The notes under the pieces: model-generated
Databases searched by the model: none
Seen by the model: the letters and a program-made list of their open reading frames with translations, nothing else
What the model was told of the DNA's origin: nothing
Assembly: GCA_004553495.1 (NCBI GenBank)
Contig: SFLE01000026.1
Span: forward strand, 1 to 24,768
Direction of reading: 5' to 3'
From: Clostridiales bacterium
GTDB taxonomy: Bacteria > Bacillota > Clostridia > Oscillospirales > Oscillospiraceae
Length of the DNA stretch: 24,768 nucleotides
Position numbers and translations under genes: made by a program
Part shown: positions 1 through 6,778 of the stretch, one piece after another
How positions within the stretch are numbered: the first letter of the stretch is position 1
Layout: every line of letters begins with the position of its first letter

Positions 1-104
1 AGCTGCACGAGATACTGCTGTACACGGATGAAAAGCAAAATCTTGATGACGCCATTGAGACGTTTGAACATATAGCGAAACGGCTCGAGCAAATAGATGA
101 ATAA
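1..104 (+). CDS. C-terminal tail of an unidentified protein (partial)
   Basis: An open frame enters from the left edge (codons begin at 3) and ends with TAA at 102-104, giving 33 visible residues ending in KRLEQIDE. The tail is charged and looks helical, possibly coiled-coil. No family can be named from so little. It ends only 19 bp before a truncated tRNA-Arg, so if that truncation is an integration scar, this gene is the last gene of the integrated element. The frame is open throughout, but the coding call rests on a short stretch. Confidence 0.5.
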   Translation, partial: LHEILLYTDEKQNLDDAIETFEHIAKRLEQIDE

Positions 105-123
105 GTTCGTGTACGACCGCATA

Positions 124-169
124 ACTCCGACTCTGAAGGTCGTGGGTTCGAATCCCGTCGGGCGTACCA
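124..169 (+). tRNA. 3' half of tRNA-Arg(CCG); probable attachment site of an integrated element
   Basis: The sequence gives a canonical tRNA from the anticodon loop onward: loop CTCCGAC (125-131, anticodon CCG at 127-129), 3' anticodon stem TCTGA (132-136), variable loop AGGTC, T stem GTGGG/CCCGT around loop TTCGAAT (147-153), 3' acceptor strand CGGGCGT (159-165), A73 and encoded CCA (167-169). The bases upstream do not supply a 5' acceptor strand (ACGCCCG expected), a D arm, or a 5' anticodon stem (TCAGA expected; CATAA present). It is therefore a tRNA fragment, not a working tRNA. Integrases of islands and prophages commonly use exactly this 3' half as the att core, leaving one full tRNA and one 3' copy at the two borders. 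Confidence 0.8.
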
Positions 170-170
170 A

Positions 171-202
171 AAAATCCTGTCACGACCGTGACAGGATTTT
201 TT
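171..202. terminator. Bidirectional intrinsic terminator
   Basis: A 13-bp perfect stem (AAAATCCTGTCAC, 171-183, with GTGACAGGATTTT, 188-200) closes a GACC loop. It has a T run on the plus side and an A run before it, so it can terminate both the tRNA-Arg fragment transcript and the convergent zinc-ribbon gene ending at 217. Confidence 0.85.
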
Positions 203-216
203 GCTATTCAAGGTGT

Positions 217-1224
217 TTATCTTTCGATGTATCCCTGCCCGAGGAAATTGTCTGCGGTCTTGCTCATTGAAAGAGGCTGCTCTTCGTCTCCAAGCAGACC
301 ATAGTCAATGAAGCCGTTATCGTAAAGCAGCGAGCGAGCCGCGGCATTGTCAAGGTCTGACACAGTCATCTGAATAACAATGTAGCCCGAGTCGACTTTC
401 GCCGTATAGCTGCAGTAGCTGCTCATTGCCATTTCAGCAAATTCGTCCTCCATTGAAGCCATGAAGAGTTCGGTATCTTCGTCGGTAAAGTACGTCGTGT
501 CAACATACAGTGTGTTCACAAGCTCAACTACTTCGTCGCCCTTGTAGCCGAAGTTAAATGCCTCGATCATGGTGCCGACGGTGGCGTTATCAATAACCTT
601 TGCGAAGGAGCGGGTCTTGAGACCGGAGGGCGAGTAGGTGGGCTCTTCGAGACCGTTATCGGTGAATATGGCAAGATACTCGGGGCTTGCCGCCTTAGAG
701 CCTGAGCCGAGATTGCCGAATATGAGCAGTGCGGCGACGGCCACGACAACGACTATCGCAGCGATGGCGATTATGCGCTTTGCCTTGGGATTGCTTTTTG
801 TCGCGGTCGCGGTGGCTGCGCCGCCATATCTGCCTGAGCCGGAGAAGGATGCGCCCGTCTGACCGTACTGACCGGCACCCTGACCGTAGTTCGGGCGGGG
901 ATTTGAAAACTGTGCGCCCTGATCATAGCTGAAGCCCTTGGGCTGCTCGTATCCGCCCTGACCGGACTGACCGTAGCCGCCGTAGCTCTGACCGTTGGGC
1001 TGATTGTAATTTCCGTAATTGTTCGACTGGCTGTAGCTTCCGTAATTATTAGGCTGAGAATAGCCGCCCTGAGGGTTAGACTGACCGTAGCCGTCATGGC
1101 CGCGCTGAGAGTCGTTCAGCACGGTGGTCTCGTCCTGACCGGATGAGGCATCCTGCTTTGTGCCGCAATAGCTGCAGAAGACCGCGCCGTCGGGCAATTC
1201 TCTGTGACATTTAGAACAGTACAT
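217..1224 (-). CDS. Zinc-ribbon, single-pass membrane protein with Gln/Gly/Tyr/Asn-rich linker
   Basis: This 335-residue protein begins with a zinc ribbon (CSKC then CSYC, residues 3-19), then a low-complexity linker of imperfect YGQ/GYSQPNN-type repeats (about residues 40-120), one hydrophobic membrane segment (about 150-170, after KSNPKAKR) and an extracytoplasmic domain of about 160 residues that I do not recognise. The start at 1224 is chosen over the longer frame because AATCGGAGG lies directly upstream, and the promoter -10 at 1273-1278 puts the longer ATG (1284) upstream of transcription. The ribbon would be cytoplasmic. Such zinc-ribbon/TM proteins are common in Firmicutes and usually uncharacterised; function is unknown. 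Confidence 0.8.
   Translation of the reverse strand: MYCSKCHRELPDGAVFCSYCGTKQDASSGQDETTVLNDSQRGHDGYGQSNPQGGYSQPNNYGSYSQSNNYGNYNQPNGQSYGGYGQSGQGGYEQPKGFSYDQGAQFSNPRPNYGQGAGQYGQTGASFSGSGRYGGAATATATKSNPKAKRIIAIAAIVVVVAVAALLIFGNLGSGSKAASPEYLAIFTDNGLEEPTYSPSGLKTRSFAKVIDNATVGTMIEAFNFGYKGDEVVELVNTLYVDTTYFTDEDTELFMASMEDEFAEMAMSSYCSYTAKVDSGYIVIQMTVSDLDNAAARSLLYDNGFIDYGLLGDEEQPLSMSKTADNFLGQGYIER
870..1095 (-). repeat. Imperfect tandem repeats encoding Gln/Gly/Tyr/Asn-rich linker
   Basis: On the plus strand, CTGACCGTAG-, CTGTAGCTTCCGTAATT- and CTGATTGTAATTTCCG-like units recur every roughly 18-36 bases. They encode YGQ, YSQ, YNQ and GGY units of the zinc-ribbon protein. The repeats are degenerate, so length variation between strains is plausible but not shown. 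Confidence 0.6.
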
Positions 1225-1272
1225 AAAATTCCTCCGATTTTTGACCGCAAAAGCAGTCATAAACTGTTCATA

Positions 1273-1301
1273 ATTATAACACAAGTTGACCTCTCTTGCA
1301 A
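1273..1301 (-). promoter_or_regulatory. Promoter of the zinc-ribbon gene
   Basis: Read on the minus strand: -35 TTGCAA (1296-1301), 17-bp spacer, perfect -10 TATAAT (1273-1278). Transcription should start near 1266, inside the longest open frame, which supports translation from 1224. Confidence 0.75.
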
Positions 1302-1414
1302 GAGCGAGTAAAATTTACACGCTTATCGTCGATATTTGCGCATCTGTGCGCCATCTTGCGCAAAACACCTCCGAAAAACTGCGACAGGAACATACGGTGC
1401 AATTCGGCTTTTCG

Positions 1415-1443
1415 TTTACATACGGATAAAAATGTGATATTAT
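1415..1443 (+). promoter_or_regulatory. Promoter of the prfA operon
   Basis: -35 TTTACA (1415-1420), 17-bp spacer and -10 TATTAT (1438-1443) lie about 30 bp before the prfA start, whose SD is AGGAG at 1462-1466. The region between the two divergent promoters shows no other feature. Confidence 0.7.
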
Positions 1444-1473
1444 ACTCCATTATAAAAAACTTAGGAGACTACG

Positions 1474-2544
1474 ATGCTGGAAAAACTCAGACAGCTTGAA
1501 AACAGATATTCCGAGCTCGCTCAGAGAATGGAAAACGGCGATATTTACGCCGATCCCGCGGCATACACAAAATGCGTGCGCGAGATGAAGGAGCTTGAGC
1601 CCATCGTCACGGCTTACAGGGAGTACGCAAAGTGCGAGCGCGCTATGGCGGAAGCCGAGGAACTTGTGGCGGATCCCGAGTTCAAGGAGCTTGCACAGGA
1701 GGAGTATGCCGAGGCAAAGGCGGGCATGGAGCGCCTCTCAGAGGAGATAAAGATACTGCTGCTGCCGAAGGACCCAAACGATGAGCGCAATGTCATCATG
1801 GAGATCCGCTCCGGTGTCGGCGGCGAGGAGAGCTCGCTGTTTGCGCACGATCTGTTCAGAATGTACTCGATGTACGCCGAGAGCAAGGGCTGGAAGATAG
1901 ACATAGTTAATCTGAACGAGACCGAGCTCGGCGGCATAAAGGAAATGAGCTTTGTCGTAGAAGGTCAGGGCGCTTATTCGAGACTTAAATTCGAGGCTGG
2001 AGGTCACCGCGTTCAGCGCGTTCCGGAGACCGAGTCCGGCGGCAGGATACACACCTCGGCGGCTACGGTAGCGGTGCTGCCGGAGGCGGAGGAGGTCGAG
2101 TTCGAGATAAACCCCGCAGATCTTCAGATAGACACATATCGCTCGTCCGGCGCCGGCGGGCAGCATGTCAACAAGACAGAGAGCGCCATACGCATAACGC
2201 ACCTGCCCACCGGCGTTGTGGTCGAGTGTCAGGACGAGCGCAGCCAGTATAAAAACAAGGACAGAGCGATGAAAATACTGCGCTCAAAGCTGTATGAAGC
2301 CGAGCAGCAGAAGCAGGCGGCGGCGATTGCAGCCGAGAGAAAAAGTCAGGTCGGCTCAGGCGACCGCTCGGACAGGATACGCACATATAACTTCCCGCAG
2401 AACCGCGTGACCGATCACCGGCTCACCGGCGATGTGCGGAATTTCAACATCCAGAGCGTTTTGAACGGCGAGCTTGACCCGATAATCGACGCGCTCGTGA
2501 CCGCAGAGCAGGCGGAAAAGCTTAAAAGGCAGACGGAGAACTGA
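1474..2544 (+). CDS. prfA: Peptide chain release factor 1
   Basis: Class I release factor that reads UAA and UAG in the ribosomal A site and triggers peptidyl-tRNA hydrolysis. The 356-residue length matches the family. Visible landmarks are the helical N-terminal domain, the RF1-type P-x-T codon-recognition tripeptide (PET, 184-186, in GHRVQRVPETESGGRIHTS) and the catalytic GGQ (228-230, in RSSGAGGQHVNKT). The start has AGGAG 7 bp upstream. The stop codon overlaps the start of the next gene (TGATG), implying translational coupling. prmC, which methylates the GGQ glutamine and is often beside prfA, is not next to it here. Confidence 0.97.
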   Translation: MLEKLRQLENRYSELAQRMENGDIYADPAAYTKCVREMKELEPIVTAYREYAKCERAMAEAEELVADPEFKELAQEEYAEAKAGMERLSEEIKILLLPKDPNDERNVIMEIRSGVGGEESSLFAHDLFRMYSMYAESKGWKIDIVNLNETELGGIKEMSFVVEGQGAYSRLKFEAGGHRVQRVPETESGGRIHTSAATVAVLPEAEEVEFEINPADLQIDTYRSSGAGGQHVNKTESAIRITHLPTGVVVECQDERSQYKNKDRAMKILRSKLYEAEQQKQAAAIAAERKSQVGSGDRSDRIRTYNFPQNRVTDHRLTGDVRNFNIQSVLNGELDPIIDALVTAEQAEKLKRQTEN

Positions 2545-3755
2545 TGGAAACAAAAATTTTGAATGAAAACGGCATAAACGAGGCTGCAAGGCTCATTGCC
2601 TCGGGCGAGCTCGTCGCCGTTCCGACGGAAACGGTTTACGGTCTTGCCTGCAACGGGCTTGACGAAAAAGCCGTTGAGAAGGTCTATGAGACAAAGGGAA
2701 GACCCGAGGTGAAGCCGCTTGCGCTCATGCTGCATAAGGGCGCATCGGTAACGAGGTACTGCACCTCCGTTCCCAGGCAGGCGAGAGTGCTCATGCAAAA
2801 ATTCTGGCCCGGACCGCTGACGATAGTTTTAAACTCAAAGGATATAGTGCCAGATATAGTGCGCGCGGGAGGGAAAACGGTAGCCCTTCGCTGTCCGGAC
2901 CATCCGCTCACACAGGCGATACTCAAAAAGGCAAGGCTGCCGTTTGCCGCGCCCTCGGCAAATCCGTCGGGCGAAAAAAGCCCCGTTACGGCGCAGGATG
3001 TGCTCGGATATTTTAACGGCAGGATCGCTGCGGTGGTCGATGGCGGCGAGTGCGGCATCGGCAGAGAGTCCACCATAATCGACATGAGCGGCACGCCGTT
3101 TAAGATATTGCGTCAGGGTGCGCTGCCCGAGGAGGACATAGCCGCGGCTCTTGCTGATGAGCTCACCGTTATCGGCATAACCGGAGGCACCGGCTGCGGC
3201 AAGACCACCGCCCTGCGCGAGCTTGAGAGCATGGGAGCGCTCGTTATCGACTGCGATGCCCTGTACCATGAGATGGTCGAAGAGAATACGCAGATGCTGT
3301 CGGAGATAGACAGAGTATTTCCCGGGACGGTAGTCGACGGCAAACTCGACCGCAAGGCGCTCGGAGCCACGGTTTTTTCAAACGAGGCGGCTCTTACGGA
3401 TCTTAATTCCATAACGCATCATTACATAAGCGTAGAGGTCGAGAAAAAGCTGCGCGAATGGGCGATGCAGGGCGGGAAAATAGCGGCTGTCGATGCGATA
3501 GCGCTTATTGAGAGCGGGCTCGGCAAAAGATGCAAGGCTGTTATCGGCATAGTCGCCGAAAAAACGATACGCATCGAGCGTATAATGAAGCGCGACGGCA
3601 TAAGCTATGAGTATGCGCTCATGCGCGTTGCCGCGCAGTATCCCAACGAGTATTTCGAGCAGAAATGCGAATATGTCCTGCGCAATAACGGCACAGAGAC
3701 CGAATTTAAAAGAGAATGCAAAAAATTATTTAAGGAAGTATTGAAAAATGAGTGA
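2544..3755 (+). CDS. tsaC-coaE: Fusion of threonylcarbamoyl-AMP synthase (TsaC) and dephospho-CoA kinase (CoaE)
   Basis: Two enzymes share one 403-residue chain. Residues 1 to about 207 are a YrdC/TsaC domain that makes threonylcarbamoyl-AMP from threonine, bicarbonate and ATP for tRNA t6A37; VPTETVYGLAC, KGRPEVKPL and SANPSG carry the family's K-x-R and S-x-N nucleotide-binding residues. Residues from about 208 are a CoaE kinase doing the last step of coenzyme A synthesis; the P-loop is GGTGCGKTT (about 213-221), followed by VIDCDALYH, DGKLDRKALGATVF and a C-terminal RIMKRDG/Q region. The Sua5 C-terminal domain is missing, its place taken by CoaE. Start overlaps prfA; stop overlaps the next gene by 8 bp. 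No frameshift separates the halves. Confidence 0.93.
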   Translation: METKILNENGINEAARLIASGELVAVPTETVYGLACNGLDEKAVEKVYETKGRPEVKPLALMLHKGASVTRYCTSVPRQARVLMQKFWPGPLTIVLNSKDIVPDIVRAGGKTVALRCPDHPLTQAILKKARLPFAAPSANPSGEKSPVTAQDVLGYFNGRIAAVVDGGECGIGRESTIIDMSGTPFKILRQGALPEEDIAAALADELTVIGITGGTGCGKTTALRELESMGALVIDCDALYHEMVEENTQMLSEIDRVFPGTVVDGKLDRKALGATVFSNEAALTDLNSITHHYISVEVEKKLREWAMQGGKIAAVDAIALIESGLGKRCKAVIGIVAEKTIRIERIMKRDGISYEYALMRVAAQYPNEYFEQKCEYVLRNNGTETEFKRECKKLFKEVLKNE

Positions 3756-5130
3756 GATCAGAGACGAATTATTCTACAAGCAGAAAAACGGTTACGACAC
3801 CATGGACACGCAGCAGCGCGTCGCAATGGAGGACTATTGCCGCGGCTACATCAGCTTTCTCAACGATGCCCGCACCGAGCGCGAGGCGGTAAAGACCGCC
3901 ATAGAGTTCGCCGAGGATGCCGGCTTTGTCGAGTACACGGCGGGCATGGAGCTCAAAGCCGGCGACAAGGTTTACCGCAACAACCGCGGCAAGGCGCTCA
4001 TGCTGGCGGTCATCGGAAAAAAGAGCCTCGATAACGGCTGCGTTATAGCCGGAGCACATGTCGACTCCCCGCGCCTTGACCTCAAGCAGAATCCGCTTTA
4101 CGAGAGCGATGAGCTTGCATACTTCAAGACTCATTACTACGGCGGCATCAAAAAGTACCAGTGGGTGACCATTCCTCTTGAACTGCACGGCGTTGTTGCG
4201 CTCAAGTCCGGCGAGGTCATAAATGTTACCATCGGGCGCGATCCATCCGATCCGCAGTTTGTTATAACCGACCTCCTGCCGCACCTCGGCAAGGAACAGA
4301 TGAAAAAGAGCATGGAAGAGGGCATCACCGGCGAGGGTCTCAACATTCTCATCGGCAGCGTTCCCTATGCCGATGAGGGCAGCGACCGCGTAAAGCTCGC
4401 CGTTATGAGCATTCTCAACGACCGCTACGGAATCGTTGAGGAGGACTTCCTGTCTGCCGAGCTCACCGCGGTACCGGCTTTCGATGTCCGCGAGATCGGC
4501 CTCGACCGCTCGCTCATAGGCGGCTACGGTCACGATGACCGCGTTTGCGCATATGCCGAGCTCAAGGCGATACTCGATGTTGATGCCGCTCCTGAAAAGA
4601 CCTGCGTCTGCATCCTTGCGGACAAGGAGGAGACTGGCTCCGACGGCGTCAGCGGTATGCAGAGCAGCGCCTTCGAGTGCTTCATGGAGGAGCTGTGCAG
4701 CACTCAGAATGTCCCGCTGCGCCGCTGCTTTGAAAACAGCTTCTGCCTGTCCGCCGATGTCACCGCGGCGTTTGACCCCAACTACCCCGAGGTCAGCGAA
4801 AAGCGCAACGATGCAAAACTCAATTATGGCATGGGCATCTGCAAGTTCACCGGCGCACGCGGCAAGAGCGGCACGAGCGACGCATCTGCCGAGGTGGTCG
4901 CATATCTGCGAAAGCTGTTTGCCGAAAACGGCGTAGTGTGGCAGATGAGCGAGCTCGGTAAGGTCGATCAGGGCGGCGGCGGTACGATAGCCAAGTACAT
5001 GGCAAACCGCAATATCGACACCATCGATGCGGGCGTTCCCGTTATGAGTATGCACTCTCCGTTTGAGGTCGTGGCGAAATTCGACTGCTATATGACATAT
5101 CTCGGCGTGCTCGCGGCATACAAAGCATAA
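3748..5130 (+). CDS. M18-family metalloaminopeptidase
   Basis: Cytosolic zinc aminopeptidase of peptidase family M18 (aspartyl aminopeptidase/ApeA group), removing N-terminal residues from peptides, probably acidic ones; the exact specificity cannot be read. The 460-residue length fits. Metal-binding and catalytic motifs are in order: AHVDSPRLDLKQNPLYE (about residue 101), GYGHDDRVCAY (about 258), the catalytic glutamate pair in DKEETGSDG (about 291) and the C-terminal MHSPFEV histidine. The start at 3748 lies inside the end of the fusion gene and is preceded by AAGGAAG, so it is translationally coupled to it. The gene ends just before a strong terminator. Confidence 0.93.
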   Translation: MSEIRDELFYKQKNGYDTMDTQQRVAMEDYCRGYISFLNDARTEREAVKTAIEFAEDAGFVEYTAGMELKAGDKVYRNNRGKALMLAVIGKKSLDNGCVIAGAHVDSPRLDLKQNPLYESDELAYFKTHYYGGIKKYQWVTIPLELHGVVALKSGEVINVTIGRDPSDPQFVITDLLPHLGKEQMKKSMEEGITGEGLNILIGSVPYADEGSDRVKLAVMSILNDRYGIVEEDFLSAELTAVPAFDVREIGLDRSLIGGYGHDDRVCAYAELKAILDVDAAPEKTCVCILADKEETGSDGVSGMQSSAFECFMEELCSTQNVPLRRCFENSFCLSADVTAAFDPNYPEVSEKRNDAKLNYGMGICKFTGARGKSGTSDASAEVVAYLRKLFAENGVVWQMSELGKVDQGGGGTIAKYMANRNIDTIDAGVPVMSMHSPFEVVAKFDCYMTYLGVLAAYKA

Positions 5131-5139
5131 AAACAGGAT

Positions 5140-5183
5140 AAATCACCTCGTACCTGCCAAAATAGGTATGAGGTGATTTTTTT
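5140..5183 (+). terminator. Intrinsic terminator that also contains the tepA ribosome binding site
   Basis: A 16-bp stem (AAATCACCTCGTACCT 5140-5155 with AGGTATGAGGTGATTT 5164-5179, one G:U pair) closes an 8-base loop and ends in seven Ts (5177-5183). The right arm holds GAGGTGAT, a near-perfect anti-SD match placed six bases before the TTG start of tepA. One hairpin can therefore stop transcription after the aminopeptidase gene and hide the next gene's SD. Confidence 0.8.
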
Positions 5184-5823
5184 GGAGGAGATAAAGGAGC
5201 TTGGCAGCTCGAGCGCGCAGAGCGCTGCCGGTACTATCCACTGTCTGACCATCGTAGGTCAGGTCGAGGGGCACCAGATCCTGCCCGAGGATACGAAAAC
5301 GACAAAGTATGAGCATATAATGCCGCTGCTTGCCGCCGTTGAGGAGTCAGAGGAGATAAAGGGACTGCTCATACTTTTAAATACAGTCGGCGGCGATGTT
5401 GAGGCGGGGCTCGGCATAGCCGAGCTAATAGCCGGAATGAAGAAGCCGACGGTATCGCTCATTCTCGGCGGCGGGCACTCCATCGGCGTGCCGCTGGCGG
5501 TTGCGGCAAAGCACAGCCTTATAGCGCCCTCGGCCGCCATGACCATCCACCCCGTGCGGCTAAACGGCGTTGTCATAGGCGTTCCGCAGACATACAACTA
5601 TTTTGCACGCATTCAGGAGCGCATAGTAGGCTTTGTCACCGGACACTCCAATGTCAGCCGCGAGAAATATACGGAGCTTATGATGGCTACGGATGAGCTT
5701 GCAAACGATGTCGGCAGCGTCATTTACGGCGAGGAGGCGGTGCATTGCGGGCTGATAGACGGAATAGGCACGCTCTCCGATGCCCTCGACTGGCTGCATG
5801 AACAGATCAAGAACACGCCTTGA
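5182..5823 (+). CDS. tepA: TepA-type ClpP-like serine protease
   Basis: Member of the ClpP/crotonase-fold family, closest in motif to Bacillus TepA (YmfB), the cytoplasmic protease encoded beside spoIIIE. Visible motifs are CLTIVGQVEGH, KTTKYEHIMPLL, LLNTVGGDVEAGLGIAE, the nucleophile region GGGHSIGVPLAVAA (Ser of HSIG) and MTIHPVRL with the catalytic His. Start choice: GTG at 5173 gives three more residues, but TTG at 5182 has SD GAGGTGA six bases upstream and is preferred, giving 213 residues. There is no signal peptide. Its stop codon sits inside the following terminator hairpin. The spoIIIE partner gene follows at 6779 with uppP between them. Confidence 0.88.
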   Translation: MEEIKELGSSSAQSAAGTIHCLTIVGQVEGHQILPEDTKTTKYEHIMPLLAAVEESEEIKGLLILLNTVGGDVEAGLGIAELIAGMKKPTVSLILGGGHSIGVPLAVAAKHSLIAPSAAMTIHPVRLNGVVIGVPQTYNYFARIQERIVGFVTGHSNVSREKYTELMMATDELANDVGSVIYGEEAVHCGLIDGIGTLSDALDWLHEQIKNTP

Positions 5824-5836
5824 GCGTGTTCTTTTT
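5809..5836 (+). terminator. Terminator overlapping the tepA stop codon
   Basis: Stem AAGAACACGC (5809-5818) pairs with GCGTGTTCTT (5824-5833) and is followed by Ts. The TGA stop (5821-5823) lies in the loop, so terminating ribosomes could affect folding. Confidence 0.85.
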
Positions 5837-5841
5837 AGGTC

Positions 5842-5870
5842 TTGTTATTTGGTATATAGTATGGTAAAAT
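5842..5870 (+). promoter_or_regulatory. Promoter of uppP and spoIIIE
   Basis: -35 TTGTTA (5842-5847), 17-bp spacer, -10 TAAAAT (5865-5870), directly after the tepA terminator and 50 bp before the uppP start. Other AT-rich -10 candidates occur nearby. Confidence 0.55.
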
Positions 5871-5920
5871 GTTAAAGTTAAGTATACATAATATCGTAAA
5901 ATCACTGAGGAGAGCGATCT

Positions 5921-6757
5921 ATGAGCATACTCGATGCCATAATCCTCGGGCTCGTGCAGGGCGTTGCGGAGTTCCTGCCCATTTCGAGTTCGGGTCATCT
6001 GGCTATATTGCATAACCTTTTCAATATGTCCGACCTCGGCAGCAGCCATATGTTTTTCGATGTTCTGCTCCACTTCGGAACTCTCATCGCCATCTGTTTT
6101 ATGTATTGGAGCGATATACGCGCAATGCTCGGTCAGACGATCGATCTGCTCGGCGGCAGGACATACGATGCAAACGGCGGCAGACGCAAGTTTCCCGAGG
6201 CACGGCTTTTCATGCTGATAATCGTCGCAACGCTGCCGCTGGTGCTTATCCTGCCGGTGCATAAATACATAGAGGTGCTTTCAAACTCGACGATTTATGT
6301 CGGCATAGCCCTCGTGCTAACCGGCTGCATCCTGCTCGTTGCGGATAAAATGCCCAAGGGCAGCAAGACGGAGAAGAATATGCTGTTTACCGATGCGCTC
6401 ATCGTCGGCCTGTGCCAGTGTGTTGCAACTCTTCCGGGTCTGTCCCGCTCGGGAACAACGATAACCGCAGGCATTGCCACGGGGCACGACCGCAGCTACG
6501 CGGTGAAGTTTTCGCTGCTTATGAGCATTCCCGCGGTGCTGGGCGCAACGCTTTTGGAACTCATAGACGCGGTAAAGACCGGAATAGATGTCTCGCTCAT
6601 TCCCGCGTATCTGTTCGGCATGATAGCCGCGATGGTGTCCGGCGTTTTGTCCATCGGCATTCTTAAAATAATCGCCAAAAAGACCCGTTTCGGCGGATTT
6701 TCCTACTATTGCTGGATAGTGGGTGTTCTCACGATAATACTTTCACTTATATTCTGA
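5921..6757 (+). CDS. uppP: Undecaprenyl-diphosphatase (UppP/BacA)
   Basis: Integral membrane phosphatase that converts undecaprenyl diphosphate to the monophosphate lipid carrier needed for peptidoglycan and wall polymers; overproduction is known to give bacitracin resistance. At 278 residues it has the family's two signature regions: GLVQGVAEFLPISSSGHL near the N-terminus (with the catalytic Glu/Ser cluster) and LPGLSRSGTTITAGIATG in the middle. The rest consists of hydrophobic segments. SD GAGGAG lies before the ATG. Spacing of 21 bp to the DNA translocase gene suggests co-transcription. Confidence 0.95.
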   Translation: MSILDAIILGLVQGVAEFLPISSSGHLAILHNLFNMSDLGSSHMFFDVLLHFGTLIAICFMYWSDIRAMLGQTIDLLGGRTYDANGGRRKFPEARLFMLIIVATLPLVLILPVHKYIEVLSNSTIYVGIALVLTGCILLVADKMPKGSKTEKNMLFTDALIVGLCQCVATLPGLSRSGTTITAGIATGHDRSYAVKFSLLMSIPAVLGATLLELIDAVKTGIDVSLIPAYLFGMIAAMVSGVLSIGILKIIAKKTRFGGFSYYCWIVGVLTIILSLIF

Positions 6758-6778
6758 TAAAGGCAGGGAACCTGAAAA

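Noticed and set aside
100..169. Complete tRNA
   Set aside because: The bases before 124 cannot pair with the acceptor or anticodon 3' strands and hold no D arm.
1225..1284. Longer start (ATG at 1284) for the zinc-ribbon gene
   Set aside because: It lies upstream of the predicted transcription start and lacks an SD; the zinc ribbon begins directly after the ATG at 1224 with a strong SD.
3769..5055. Long minus-strand open frame (428 codons) opposite the M18 aminopeptidase gene
   Set aside because: It mirrors the codon bias of the real gene, has no SD or promoter, and the plus strand carries all M18 catalytic motifs.
5173..5181. GTG start for tepA at 5173
   Set aside because: GTG at 5173 falls inside the SD-like GAGGTGAT itself; using TTG at 5182 gives proper SD spacing. 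The difference is only three residues.
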